Positions 43,950 through 52,902 of a DNA stretch of 64,000 nt are shown here, in pieces. Source of the stretch: Taibaiella helva (GTDB lineage: Bacteria; Bacteroidota; Bacteroidia; Chitinophagales; Chitinophagaceae); NCBI RefSeq assembly GCF_003545695.1, contig NZ_QUZZ01000001.1, forward strand, positions 310,001 through 374,000. Reading direction: 5' to 3'. Position numbers and translations under genes: made by a program. Within the stretch, counting starts at the first letter, position 1, and every line of letters starts with the position of its first letter. The notes under the pieces were generated by a model that worked only from the letters and a program-made list of their open reading frames with translations, was not told the DNA's origin and ran no database searches.

Positions 43950-44381
43950 ATGAATTATATGGAACCGATTACGCCTTATCTCAATTTCAATGGTAACGCT
44001 ACCGAAGCGCTGGCTTTCTATGCCAAAGCTTTCGATGGTGAGATTGTTTTCCAGCAACCTTATGGCGACAGCCCTATGGCAGGTTCGCCCGATTGGAAAG
44101 ATAAGATCATGCACGCTACCTTCCAGGCCGGAAGCCTGACGTTGATGGCCAGCGACATACCCGGAGAAGGAGCAGACAAGGTGACGGCCGGTACCAATAC
44201 CCAGCTGTCGCTCAATTTCAAGCATGAAGAAGATATCGATCGTGTTTTTGCGGCCATGAGCGATGGCGCGCATATTACTATGGCTTTGCAGGATACGTTC
44301 TGGGGCGCCAAGTTCGGCATGCTTACCGACAAGTTCGGGATCAGCTGGATGTTCAATTTTGACCGGCCCAAAGAGCAGTAA
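43950..44381 (+). CDS. VOC-superfamily protein (PhnB-like)
   Basis: The 143-residue protein carries the paired beta-alpha-beta-beta-beta units of PhnB-like VOC proteins: ITPYLNFNGNATEALAFYAK, IMHATFQAGSLTLMASD, WGAKFGMLTDKFGISWMFN. These fold like glyoxalase and bleomycin-resistance proteins; the metal-dependent reaction, if any, is unknown. An alternative ATG lies 9 nt downstream. The TAA shares one base with the next ATG (TAATG), so the two are translationally coupled. Confidence 0.85.
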   Translation: MNYMEPITPYLNFNGNATEALAFYAKAFDGEIVFQQPYGDSPMAGSPDWKDKIMHATFQAGSLTLMASDIPGEGADKVTAGTNTQLSLNFKHEEDIDRVFAAMSDGAHITMALQDTFWGAKFGMLTDKFGISWMFNFDRPKEQ

Positions 44382-45223
44382 TGAGAGTGGTCGCCGGAAA
44401 GATAGGACTGCTTTGTGTGTTTATATTCGTCGGCATAACCGGCCGGGCGCAGGAAAAGCTGCCCACCGGATTGTATAAGAGTGCCGGACTAAGTTCTTTT
44501 AAATATATTGATCCCGTTTCCCAGGATACGTTTTATGCAGACCCACAAGCGGTGTGTACCGCGGCGGATTTCAGCGAAATAAAGGCGGACGTTGATCAAG
44601 CCAACAGGCCGGTCATTGAAATCACATTGACGGAGAAAGGGAAGGAGAAGTTTGCGCAGGCCACCCGGGAGAACATCGGAAAGAAGATGGCGGTGATCGG
44701 CAATGGTAAGCTGCTGGCCGCACCCGTGGTACAGGAAGAGATATCCGGCGGCCGGTTAACAATAATGGGCGGTTTTACGCTGGAAGAAACCCAGGCTTTG
44801 GCAGAGCGGATCAGGAAGGATGTACCGGCAACGTCGCCGGGCGCGGATAAGGCAAAGCTAAGTGCAGTCTTGGAGAAGACCTGCCGGCAACTGGATGAAG
44901 CGATGTTGCAAAAGGATGCTGCTGCGTTACTGCAGCTGTTGCACGACCAGGTCAGCGTGGGGCATTCCAACGGCCTGGTGGAAAGCAAGGCGGAACTGCT
45001 ACAGCATTTGCAAAGCAGTTATTTGAAATACAGCAACATTACAGAGACCGGTAGCCCGGAAATGCAATTTGTCGGACAGGTGGCTACAGTGCGGCGAGTG
45101 ATAAAAGCAAAAGGTTCCTTGCAGAACACAGCATTTGATGTAACACTGCAAGTGCTCGAAGTATGGCTGCTGACGGATGGCAACTGGCAATTGCTGGGCC
45201 GGCAAAGCATAAGGAAGCAATAA
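44381..45223 (+). CDS. Secreted protein joining a SecD-P1-like and an NTF2-like domain
   Basis: The 280-residue protein begins with a signal peptide (KIGLLCVFIFVGITGRAQ). Residues about 78-145 (EITLTEKGKEKFAQATRENI, LLAAPVVQEEISGGRLTIMG, FTLEETQALAERI) strongly resemble the P1-head subdomain of SecD, although no membrane domain follows. Residues about 155-278 (CRQLDEAMLQKDAAALLQLL, VWLLTDGNWQLLGRQSIRKQ) look like a DUF4440/NTF2 domain. I do not know this combination as a named family. It lies in the nuo operon upstream of nuoF. Confidence 0.75.
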   Translation: MRVVAGKIGLLCVFIFVGITGRAQEKLPTGLYKSAGLSSFKYIDPVSQDTFYADPQAVCTAADFSEIKADVDQANRPVIEITLTEKGKEKFAQATRENIGKKMAVIGNGKLLAAPVVQEEISGGRLTIMGGFTLEETQALAERIRKDVPATSPGADKAKLSAVLEKTCRQLDEAMLQKDAAALLQLLHDQVSVGHSNGLVESKAELLQHLQSSYLKYSNITETGSPEMQFVGQVATVRRVIKAKGSLQNTAFDVTLQVLEVWLLTDGNWQLLGRQSIRKQ

Positions 45224-45299
45224 AGGAAGAAGCCAAGGAAGCTTCTGATCAATAAAAATAGGATGCAATCGGTAATGCGATTGCCTGAAATAAAGAGGT

Positions 45300-46646
45300 A
45301 TGAAATTATTACTAGAGAATGCCCATATCGAAGGCATCCGGTATTATGAAGCTTATCGCAAGCACGGCGGCTACCGCAGTGTGGAGAAAGCCCTGAAGAT
45401 GACGCCGGACGAGATCGTGGAAGAAGTGAAGAAGAGCGGCCTGCGTGGCCGTGGCGGCGCCGGTTTCCCTACCGGCATGAAGTGGAGCTTCCTGGCCAAG
45501 CCCGAAGGCGTGCCCCGCCACTTGGTGTGCAATGCCGATGAATCGGAGCCAGGCACCTTCAAAGATCGCTACCTGATGGAGTTCCTGCCCCACCTGCTGA
45601 TCGAGGGACTGATCGTTTCCTCTTTCGCGCTGGGCTCCAATGCCACCTATATCTACATCCGCGGCGAATATGCCTGGATACCCGATATCCTGGAACAGGC
45701 CATAGCCGAAGCGAAGAATAATGGCTGGCTGGGCAAAAATATCCAGAACAGCGGCTTCGACTGCGAGATCTATGTGCAGCGCGGCGGCGGCGCTTATATC
45801 TGCGGAGAAGAAACCGCGTTGATCGAATCGCTGGAAGGCAAGCGAGGCAATCCGCGTATCAAGCCGCCCTTCCCGGCCGTACAAGGGCTGTGGATGCGTC
45901 CGACCGTGGTGAACAATGTCGAGACCCTGGCCGCTGTAGTACCTATCATCAATATGGGCGGCGAAGAATACGGTAAGCTCGGTGTCGGCCGTTCTACCGG
46001 CACTAAGCTGATGTCGGCCTGCGGCAACCTCAACAAGCCCGGCGTGTACGAGATACCTTTCGACCTCACTGTTGAAGAATTTATTTTCAGCGATGAGTAC
46101 TGCGGCGGTATCCCCAACGGCAAGCGGCTGAAAGCCTGCATTCCCGGCGGTTCTTCCGTACCCATATTGCCGGCCAACCTGCTGCTGAAAGATGCCAAAG
46201 GCAATACCCGCCAGATGAACTATGAAAGCCTTGCCGAAGGCGGCTTTGCCACAGGTTCCATGCTCGGCTCCGGTGGCTTTATCGTGCTTGACGAAGACCA
46301 GTGCGTGGTGCGCCACACGATGAGCCTCGCCCGCTTCTACAACCATGAGAGCTGCGGACAATGCTCACCCTGCCGCGAAGGTACCGGCTGGATGTACAAA
46401 ATATTGAAGAGCATCGAATACGGAAAAGGAAGGATGGAAGATATCGACCTGCTCTGGGATATACAGCGCCGCATCGAAGGCAATACCATTTGCCCGCTGG
46501 GCGACGCTGCCGCCTGGCCGGTAGCCGCCGCCATCAGGCACTTCAGGGACGAATTCGAATGGCATGTGCTGCATCCCGAAGAAGCACAAACCCGGAACTA
46601 CGGCTTAGCACACTATGCGGATCCACGCGAGGTAGTAGCGGGATAG
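45300..46646 (+). CDS. nuoF: NADH-quinone oxidoreductase subunit F (NADH-binding)
   Basis: The 448-residue 51-kDa subunit has the NADH/FMN site motifs RGRGGAGFPTGMKW and CNADESEPGTFKDRYLM, then YICGEETALIESLEGKRGNP, and the N3 cluster cysteines in SCGQCSPCREGTGW plus a distal CPLGD. It oxidizes NADH and starts electron flow to NuoE and NuoG. Confidence 0.97.
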   Translation: MKLLLENAHIEGIRYYEAYRKHGGYRSVEKALKMTPDEIVEEVKKSGLRGRGGAGFPTGMKWSFLAKPEGVPRHLVCNADESEPGTFKDRYLMEFLPHLLIEGLIVSSFALGSNATYIYIRGEYAWIPDILEQAIAEAKNNGWLGKNIQNSGFDCEIYVQRGGGAYICGEETALIESLEGKRGNPRIKPPFPAVQGLWMRPTVVNNVETLAAVVPIINMGGEEYGKLGVGRSTGTKLMSACGNLNKPGVYEIPFDLTVEEFIFSDEYCGGIPNGKRLKACIPGGSSVPILPANLLLKDAKGNTRQMNYESLAEGGFATGSMLGSGGFIVLDEDQCVVRHTMSLARFYNHESCGQCSPCREGTGWMYKILKSIEYGKGRMEDIDLLWDIQRRIEGNTICPLGDAAAWPVAAAIRHFRDEFEWHVLHPEEAQTRNYGLAHYADPREVVAG

Positions 46647-46655
46647 AGTTTGTTG

Positions 46656-47173
46656 CTCGCAGCGGCGCAGCGACACAAGGAAATAAGAAAGCCAATAACA
46701 CCATTAGATGGAATATGGGATGCACCCTAACCCCAATCTAAAAACAGTTATGGCCATATTTGAGAATGAGATCGCAACAGAAGTATTAGATAGATGTTTT
46801 GAAATACACCGGCAATATGGGCCGGGACTTTTGGAAAGTCTTTATGAAGAGATCCTTTGCTATGAATTGTCCAAAAGAGGGGTAGAGTTTACGAGGCAGC
46901 AACCTATCGAGGTCATTCATGATCAGGTAAAGATGGGTATCGGTTTTAGAGCGGATGTAATTGTAGAGCAGGCTGTCCTGATAGAATTGAAGAGTATTGC
47001 TAAGTTGGAAGAGGCCCATAGCAAGGTTGTGGGAACCTATCTGAAGCTTACCAGATTGAAATTAGGTCTTTTAATAAACTTCAATGAAGCACTGTTAAAA
47101 AACGGAATCAAGCGGATTGTTAACGGGCTTTAATGAGATTAATAAAAACGTAGCGACTCAGCGCCGCTGCGAG
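46656..47173. repeat. 13-bp perfect inverted repeats enclosing the GxxExxY gene
   Basis: ctcgcagcggcgc (46656-46668) lies between nuoF and the GxxExxY gene. Its exact reverse complement gcgccgctgcgag (47161-47173) lies between that gene and nuoG. The element they delimit is about 518 nt and contains one gene. Both repeats continue into imperfectly palindromic, GC-rich sequence. No target-site duplication is obvious. Confidence 0.75.
46750..47133 (+). CDS. GxxExxY protein (PD-(D/E)xK nuclease fold)
   Basis: The start at 46750 (MAIFENEIATEVLDRCFEIH) matches the family; upstream in-frame ATGs at 46708 and 46720 are less likely. The 127-residue protein has the name-giving motif G26-LL-E29-SL-Y32 and the nuclease-type signature D69 with E79-L-K81 (ADVIVEQAVLIELKS). 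GxxExxY proteins are widespread, scattered and of unproven function, with a fold like restriction-type nucleases. It is AT-rich and interrupts nuoF-nuoG. Confidence 0.88.
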   Translation: MAIFENEIATEVLDRCFEIHRQYGPGLLESLYEEILCYELSKRGVEFTRQQPIEVIHDQVKMGIGFRADVIVEQAVLIELKSIAKLEEAHSKVVGTYLKLTRLKLGLLINFNEALLKNGIKRIVNGL

Positions 47174-47190
47174 AAATGAGATAAAGAAAG

Positions 47191-48294
47191 ATGGCTGACA
47201 ATATTAAAGTAACGATAGACAATATCACGATCGAGGTGCCGATGGGGACCACGATCCTGGAGGCTGCGCGTAAGATCGGCGGCGATGTGGCGCCCCCTAC
47301 GATGTGCTACTACAGCAAGCTGAAGGGCAGCGGCGGTAAGTGCCGCACTTGCCTGGTAGAGGTGAGCAAGGGCTCGGAAAAGGACCCCAGGCCCATGCCC
47401 AAGCTGGTAGCCAGCTGCCGCACCGGTGTGATGGATGGTATGGAGGTGAAGAGCATGACTTCCGAAAAGGTGATCGATGCCCGCAAAGGGGTTACCGAGT
47501 TCCTGCTGCTGAATCACCCGCTGGATTGCCCTGTATGCGACCAGGCAGGTGAATGTGATCTGCAAAACCTCGGTTACGATCATGGTAATGCCGGCACCCG
47601 CTACGACTACGACCGCCGTGCGTTTGAGCCCGAAGATATCGGTCCTTATATCCAGCTGCACATGAATCGCTGCATCATGTGCTTCCGTTGTGTGTTTACG
47701 GCCGACCAGCTTACCGATACCCGCGAGCACGGCATCCTTGACCGCGGCGATCATGCCCGCATCAGCACCTGCATCAGTAAGGCGCTGGACAACGATTTTA
47801 TCGGTAACGTGATCGATGTATGTCCCGTAGGCGCCCTTACCGATAAGACCTTCCGTTTTAAAAACCGCGTTTGGTTTACCAAGCCTGTAGATGCGCATCG
47901 CAACTGCAGCAATCCCAAATGCTGCGGCGAAGTAAGGTTGTGGATGCGCGGCGAAGAAGTGTTCCGTGTTACGGCCCGTAAAGACGAGTGGGGTGAGGTG
48001 GCCAATGCCAGCAACGGCGAAACCGGCTGGATCTGTAACGAATGCCGCTTTGAGAAAAAAGAAACGAAAGACTGGGTTATCGAAGGGCCTACAAAGGTAA
48101 ACCGCCACAGCGTGATCGCTCAGGGCCATTATGCCGGCAAAGTGGGTACTGCGAAACAACCGGTGCTGATCGATAAGGTGATCGGCAAGGCGCCCAAGCT
48201 GACCCTGGATATTCATGATGTCAGCGGAGTGAATAAGCCCTCCTATCACTTGGACCAGATCGAAGGGCCGGCTCATTCCGATGATTTTAAATAG
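47191..48294 (+). CDS. nuoG: NADH-quinone oxidoreductase subunit G, short form
   Basis: The 367-residue protein has the 2Fe-2S ferredoxin domain (CYYSKLKGSGGKCRTC), the His-Cys3 N5-type segment (HPLDCPVCDQAGECDLQ) and 4Fe-4S cysteines (CIMCFRC, DVCPVGAL, CNPKCCGE). It lacks the large molybdopterin-oxidoreductase-like C-terminal domain of E. coli NuoG, which is about 900 residues. The short form is common in Bacteroidota, so it is treated as natural. The gene follows the GxxExxY insertion and starts 17 nt after its right repeat. Confidence 0.93.
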   Translation: MADNIKVTIDNITIEVPMGTTILEAARKIGGDVAPPTMCYYSKLKGSGGKCRTCLVEVSKGSEKDPRPMPKLVASCRTGVMDGMEVKSMTSEKVIDARKGVTEFLLLNHPLDCPVCDQAGECDLQNLGYDHGNAGTRYDYDRRAFEPEDIGPYIQLHMNRCIMCFRCVFTADQLTDTREHGILDRGDHARISTCISKALDNDFIGNVIDVCPVGALTDKTFRFKNRVWFTKPVDAHRNCSNPKCCGEVRLWMRGEEVFRVTARKDEWGEVANASNGETGWICNECRFEKKETKDWVIEGPTKVNRHSVIAQGHYAGKVGTAKQPVLIDKVIGKAPKLTLDIHDVSGVNKPSYHLDQIEGPAHSDDFK

Positions 48295-48338
48295 TTTTCA
48301 ACCACAGGTTTTTACAATCTTATTACTTTTGCGCCATC

Positions 48339-49421
48339 ATGCTCTTATTATCAATTGACTGGATATTCATCATTGAGAAAGTGGTCCTCATCCTGGTGAT
48401 CATACTTTCTTCCTTCGGCGTAGCGGCTTACGCCACCTGGGGCGAACGTAAAGTGGCGGCCATCATGCAGGACCGTATCGGACCGGCACGGGCAGGTATC
48501 TTCGGATTGCTGCAGCCCCTGGCCGATGGTGGCAAGCTCTTCTTCAAAGAAGAGATCGTGCCCGACCGCTCTACGCGTACCCTGTTCATACTAGGGCCGG
48601 CGCTGTTTATGGTCACGGCGCTCATGACCAGCGCAGTGATCCCCTGGGGACCCGATTTTACCATGACTATCGGCGGCACCGAGCGCAGCGTTTCCCTGCA
48701 GGTAGCCGATATCAATATCGGTATCCTTTACATATTCGGTGTAGTGAGCCTTGGCGTGTACGGTATTATGCTGGGCGGCTGGTCGTCCAACAATAAGTTC
48801 TCCCTGCTGAGCGCTATCCGCGCGGCTTCACAGTCAATCTCTTATGAGCTGGCTATGGGCCTTAGCCTGATCGCGGTGCTGATGGTGACCCAAACGCTGT
48901 CTCTGCGCGAAATCGTGGGTCAGCAGCATGGTTTCTGGAGCGACGGCTATTTTACCTGGAACTTTTTCAAGCAACCCCTGGCCTTTCTTATTTTCCTGGT
49001 CTGCTCCTTTGCCGAGCTGAACCGGGCACCCTTCGATATGCCCGAGTGTGAAAGCGAGCTGAACATGGGTTACCACCAGGAATACTCTTCCATGAAGCTG
49101 GGGCTCTACCTCTTTGCAGAATACATCAATATGTTCATCAGTTCGGCGGTATTGTCGACGGTTTTCTTTGGCGGCTATAACTTTCCCTGGATGGACCAGG
49201 TGCAGGCAGCAGTGCCCGGCGGCCTGTTCTCCATTATCTGTGTCACCGTGCTGATGATCAAAGTAGTTGGCTTTATCCTGTTCTTTATGTTCATCCGCTG
49301 GACGCTGCCGCGTTTCCGTTACGACCAGCTGCTGAACCTGGGTTGGAAAGGCCTGATCCCGCTGGCCCTGATCAACCTGGTCATTACCGGTGGCGTGATC
49401 TTATTCTTTTTTAATAAATAG
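48339..49421 (+). CDS. nuoH: NADH-quinone oxidoreductase subunit H
   Basis: The 360-residue membrane subunit has eight or so helices and the family motif GERKVAAIMQDRIGPARAG. The acidic loop AELNRAPFDMPECESELNMG follows. It links the peripheral arm to the membrane arm at the quinone tunnel. A -7-like TACTTTTG just upstream hints at an internal promoter. Confidence 0.96.
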   Translation: MLLLSIDWIFIIEKVVLILVIILSSFGVAAYATWGERKVAAIMQDRIGPARAGIFGLLQPLADGGKLFFKEEIVPDRSTRTLFILGPALFMVTALMTSAVIPWGPDFTMTIGGTERSVSLQVADINIGILYIFGVVSLGVYGIMLGGWSSNNKFSLLSAIRAASQSISYELAMGLSLIAVLMVTQTLSLREIVGQQHGFWSDGYFTWNFFKQPLAFLIFLVCSFAELNRAPFDMPECESELNMGYHQEYSSMKLGLYLFAEYINMFISSAVLSTVFFGGYNFPWMDQVQAAVPGGLFSIICVTVLMIKVVGFILFFMFIRWTLPRFRYDQLLNLGWKGLIPLALINLVITGGVILFFFNK

Positions 49422-49459
49422 TTTCAAAAACAGATTCCCCCGGGGATCGCATTGTGAAT

Positions 49460-49981
49460 ATGCAGTTAACTAACAGATCGGTAGCGGTAAACAGGAGCCC
49501 GATGACCTTCGGCGAAAAGATCTACCTGCCCGCCATTGCCAAGGGGCTTAAGATTACCGTAGGACATATATTCAAGAAAAAGGCGACCGTAAGCTATCCC
49601 GAGGTGAAGCGCCCCTTCAGCCCGGTGTTCCGCGGCCTGCATGTGCTGAACCGCGACGAGGAGGGCCGTGAAAAATGTACTGCCTGTGGCCTTTGCGCCC
49701 TGGCCTGCCCCGCTGAGGCCATAACGATGGAGGCTGCCGAAAGGAAGAAAGGCGAAGAGCACTTGTATCGTGAGGAGAAATATGCCGCGCGGTACGAGAT
49801 CAATATGCTGCGCTGCATCTTCTGCGGCTATTGCGAAGAAGCCTGCCCCAAGGATGCCATTTACCTGAGCGAAACCGTGATGCCTTCTAATTACACGCGC
49901 GATTATTTTATCTATAAAAAAGAGGATATGCTCATTACCGATGAGCAGCTGAAAAAAAGAGCGGAAACAGGTAAAGGATAA
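49460..49981 (+). CDS. nuoI: NADH-quinone oxidoreductase subunit I
   Basis: The ATG at 49460 (MQLTNRSVAVNRSP) is used; a GTG two codons upstream is possible. The 173-residue ferredoxin-like subunit has two 4Fe-4S motifs, CTACGLCALACP and CIFCGYCEEACP, carrying clusters N6a and N6b. It is followed by a 107-nt AT-rich gap without a gene. Confidence 0.96.
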   Translation: MQLTNRSVAVNRSPMTFGEKIYLPAIAKGLKITVGHIFKKKATVSYPEVKRPFSPVFRGLHVLNRDEEGREKCTACGLCALACPAEAITMEAAERKKGEEHLYREEKYAARYEINMLRCIFCGYCEEACPKDAIYLSETVMPSNYTRDYFIYKKEDMLITDEQLKKRAETGKG

Positions 49982-50088
49982 CCATAATTCAAAATAAGAA
50001 CGCAAAAACAAAAAGCGGGTCGTTGTAAGAGCAAATATTTGGGTATTATTTCTCCCGTGTTTTTACGTTTTACTTTTTAATTTCTCAA

Positions 50089-50610
50089 ATGAGTTTACAC
50101 GAAATCTTATTCTACTTTTTGTCCCTTATGGCGCTGGTTTGCGCCCTGGGCGTTATCCTCAGCCGCAACCCGGTAAAGAGCGTGCTCTTTCTCATTGCAA
50201 CTTTCTTCGCTATCTCCGGCCATTATGTGCTGATGAATGCGCAGTTCCTGGCTGTCGTCAACATTATTGTCTATGCCGGCGCCATTATGGTGCTGTTCCT
50301 GTTTGTGATTATGCTGATGAACCTGAATGCTGATGCCGAGCCCCAGAAGAGCCGGCTGGTACAGTTTGCCGCGGTATTGAGCGGAGGCGCCCTGTTCCTG
50401 GTTATGATCGCTGCATTGAAGACCGCAGGTATCCATGCAGAAGAAAGCAAGATCGACAGTAGCGGTGAGATCGGGCTGATCCACAACCTGGGCCAGGTCC
50501 TGTTCAAAGAATACGTGCTGCCCTTTGAAGTAAGCAGTGTGCTTTTCCTCAGCGCCATGATCGGCGCCATGGTCATTGGTAAAAAAGAAGAGGCAAGAAC
50601 AGAAGCCTGA
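50089..50610 (+). CDS. nuoJ: NADH-quinone oxidoreductase subunit J
   Basis: The 173-residue membrane protein has five helices, including FYFLSLMALVCALGVILSRN and AIMVLFLFVIMLMNLNAD, and the conserved VYAGAIMVLFLFVIML block. It lines the path between the quinone site and the antiporter-like subunits. It is followed by nuoK after 34 nt. Confidence 0.95.
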   Translation: MSLHEILFYFLSLMALVCALGVILSRNPVKSVLFLIATFFAISGHYVLMNAQFLAVVNIIVYAGAIMVLFLFVIMLMNLNADAEPQKSRLVQFAAVLSGGALFLVMIAALKTAGIHAEESKIDSSGEIGLIHNLGQVLFKEYVLPFEVSSVLFLSAMIGAMVIGKKEEARTEA

Positions 50611-50644
50611 TCTATTGTTTAAGCGATAATAAAATTCACATAAC

Positions 50645-50944
50645 GTGCCGATACAACATTACTTATTCCTCAGCCTGGCTTTGTTCTCCATTGGCGTGAT
50701 GGGTGTGCTCATGCGCCGCAACGCCATTATCGTATTCATGTGCATCGAGCTGATGCTGAATGCCGTGAACCTGCTGATGGTGGCCTTCAGCAAAATGATG
50801 GGCACCGCCGATGCGCAGGTCTTCGTGTTCTTCATCATGGTAGTGGCCGCTGCGGAAGTTGCCGTGGGATTGGCGATAATCGTGATGATGTACCGCAAAG
50901 TGCACTCGGTCGATATCAACATATTGAACCGGCTGAAGCATTGA
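50645..50944 (+). CDS. nuoK: NADH-quinone oxidoreductase subunit K, GTG start
   Basis: The 99-residue MrpC-like subunit starts at GTG 50645 ([35 protein letters not shown]); no ATG gives a sensible alternative, as the next in-frame Met removes the first helix. It shows the membrane glutamate in [13 protein letters not shown] and [14 protein letters not shown]. Confidence 0.94.
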   Translation: MPIQHYLFLSLALFSIGVMGVLMRRNAIIVFMCIELMLNAVNLLMVAFSKMMGTADAQVFVFFIMVVAAAEVAVGLAIIVMMYRKVHSVDINILNRLKH

Positions 50945-51012
50945 TCCACGGTATCCCGGCCTTGTATAAACATTCGTTACCCTTTTTATTATAAGTATAC
51001 CAGTACTGGTTT

Positions 51013-52902
51013 ATGAAAGATTTAGTTTACTTAGTTCCGCTTTTCCCGCTCATCGGTTTCCTGATCAATGGCCTGTTCTGGAAGTCCATGCCGAAGAAGA
51101 TCTCCGGGCTGCTCGCAAGCGTCGCCATGCTGGCCTCATTTGCCGTATCCCTGGGTATTTTCTTTGAGATAAAGAACAATCCCGCTGCGGGAGGCGTAGT
51201 ACACCTGTTCGACTTCATTCATTCCGGTTCGCTGCATATTCCTTTCGCCTTCCAGGTCGACGCCCTGTCTTCCCTTTTCCTGCTGATCATTACCGGTGTC
51301 GGTTTCCTGATCCATGTGTACTCTACCTCGTACATGCACGACGATCCGGGCTTTACCAAATATTTCGCCTACCTCAACTTCTTCGTCTTCGCCATGCTGC
51401 TGCTGGTGCTGGGCGCCAACTACGTGATCATGTTCATCGGCTGGGAAGGCGTAGGTCTGGCTTCTTATCTGCTGATCGGCTTCTGGTACAAAAGGAAAGA
51501 TTATACCAATGCTTCCAAGAAGGCCTTTATCATGAATCGTATCGGTGACCTGGGTTTCCTGGTGGGCATGTTCCTTACCCTGTATCACTTTGGCACCGCG
51601 AGCTACGGCGAGCTGTTCCCCAAGCTGATTGCCGGCCTGCCCGAAGGCGTTTCCGGAAATACCATGAACGCAATCGCAATCTGCTTCTTTATCGGGGCTA
51701 TGGGTAAAAGCGCACAGATACCGCTGTACACCTGGCTGCCCGATGCGATGGCCGGTCCCACACCGGTGTCCGCCCTTATTCACGCGGCAACGATGGTTAC
51801 CGCTGGTATCTATATGATCGCCCGCAGCAGCGCCGTGTACAACCTGGCGCCCATAGCGCAAAGCCTGGTGGCCATTATCGGCCTGGCTACTGCCCTGTTC
51901 GCCGCCAGCATCGCGCTCAAGCAATACGATATTAAAAAGGTGCTGGCTTATTCTACGGTGAGCCAGCTGGGCTATATGTTCCTGGCCCTGGGCGTAGGCG
52001 CTTATACCAGCGCCGTATTCCACGTGATGACACATGCCTTCTTCAAAGCCCTTTTGTTCCTGGGTTCCGGTTCGGTGATCCATGCCATGGGCGGCGAGCA
52101 GGATCTGCGCTTTATGGGCGGCCTGGGTAAAAAGATGCGCATCACGCAGATCACCTTCCTGCTGGGCTGCCTGGCGATTGCCGGTATTCCAGGCTTCTCC
52201 GGCTTCTTCTCCAAAGATGAGATCCTGGCCGCAGCTTATGCCAAAAACCCGGTTTATTATTACCTGGGTCTTGCCGGCGCGCTGATGACCGCTTTCTATA
52301 TGTTCCGCCTGTACTTCTACACCTTCACCGGCAGCTTCAGGGGTACCCATGAGCAGGAACATCACCTGCACGAGAGCCCCGCGGCAATGATCATTCCGCT
52401 GGTGCTGCTGGCGATCCTGGCTGTCGTGGGCGGCTATGTCGGCCTGCCCGAAGTGTTCAGCGAGCACCATTTGCTTAATGAATACCTGGCGCCTGTTGTA
52501 CAGAATTTTGACGTGCACCATTTAACGCACGAAACCGAATGGATGCTGATGGGATTATCAGTAGGCCTTATCGTAGTGATGATCCTGCTGGCTTATGGCC
52601 GTACGAAGAAGCCCGACTTTAAAGAGAATACCGGTATTGCCAAAGTGCTGGAAAATAAATGGTACGTGGACGAGCTATACGACAATGTGATCGTGAAGCC
52701 TATGAAAGGCCTTGCCGTGGTGCTGGATAAATATGCGGAGCGCAGCGGTATCGACGGTATCGTGAATGGTGTAGGACGGCTGGTGAGTTGGGGCAGCAAC
52801 CGCATGCGGCTGCTGCAGAACGGACAGGTAGGCACTTATATCTTTGCTATGGTAGTAGGTGTAGTGCTTTTGCTGGCGGTAGGTTTATTGATCGTAGGAT
52901 AA
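51013..52902 (+). CDS. nuoL: NADH-quinone oxidoreductase subunit L
   Basis: The 629-residue antiporter-like subunit has the central GWEGVGLASYLLIGFWYKRK motif (proton-path Glu), MGKSAQIPLYTWLPDAM and AGPTPVSALIHAATMVTAG (lysine and histidine channel residues), and a long amphipathic lateral helix region near the C-terminus. It is the distal proton pump of complex I. Confidence 0.96.
   Translation: MKDLVYLVPLFPLIGFLINGLFWKSMPKKISGLLASVAMLASFAVSLGIFFEIKNNPAAGGVVHLFDFIHSGSLHIPFAFQVDALSSLFLLIITGVGFLIHVYSTSYMHDDPGFTKYFAYLNFFVFAMLLLVLGANYVIMFIGWEGVGLASYLLIGFWYKRKDYTNASKKAFIMNRIGDLGFLVGMFLTLYHFGTASYGELFPKLIAGLPEGVSGNTMNAIAICFFIGAMGKSAQIPLYTWLPDAMAGPTPVSALIHAATMVTAGIYMIARSSAVYNLAPIAQSLVAIIGLATALFAASIALKQYDIKKVLAYSTVSQLGYMFLALGVGAYTSAVFHVMTHAFFKALLFLGSGSVIHAMGGEQDLRFMGGLGKKMRITQITFLLGCLAIAGIPGFSGFFSKDEILAAAYAKNPVYYYLGLAGALMTAFYMFRLYFYTFTGSFRGTHEQEHHLHESPAAMIIPLVLLAILAVVGGYVGLPEVFSEHHLLNEYLAPVVQNFDVHHLTHETEWMLMGLSVGLIVVMILLAYGRTKKPDFKENTGIAKVLENKWYVDELYDNVIVKPMKGLAVVLDKYAERSGIDGIVNGVGRLVSWGSNRMRLLQNGQVGTYIFAMVVGVVLLLAVGLLIVG

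Noticed and set aside
47158-48276. 372-codon minus-strand ORF opposite nuoG
   Set aside because: Covers nuoG exactly; no recognizable motif and no promoter in that direction.
47191-48294. NuoG as a truncated pseudogene
   Set aside because: All iron-sulfur motifs are intact and the short form is usual in the phylum.
51136-52521. 461-codon minus-strand ORF opposite nuoL
   Set aside because: Antisense shadow of a hydrophobic gene: the product is unnaturally rich in Gln, His and Glu, with no family pattern.
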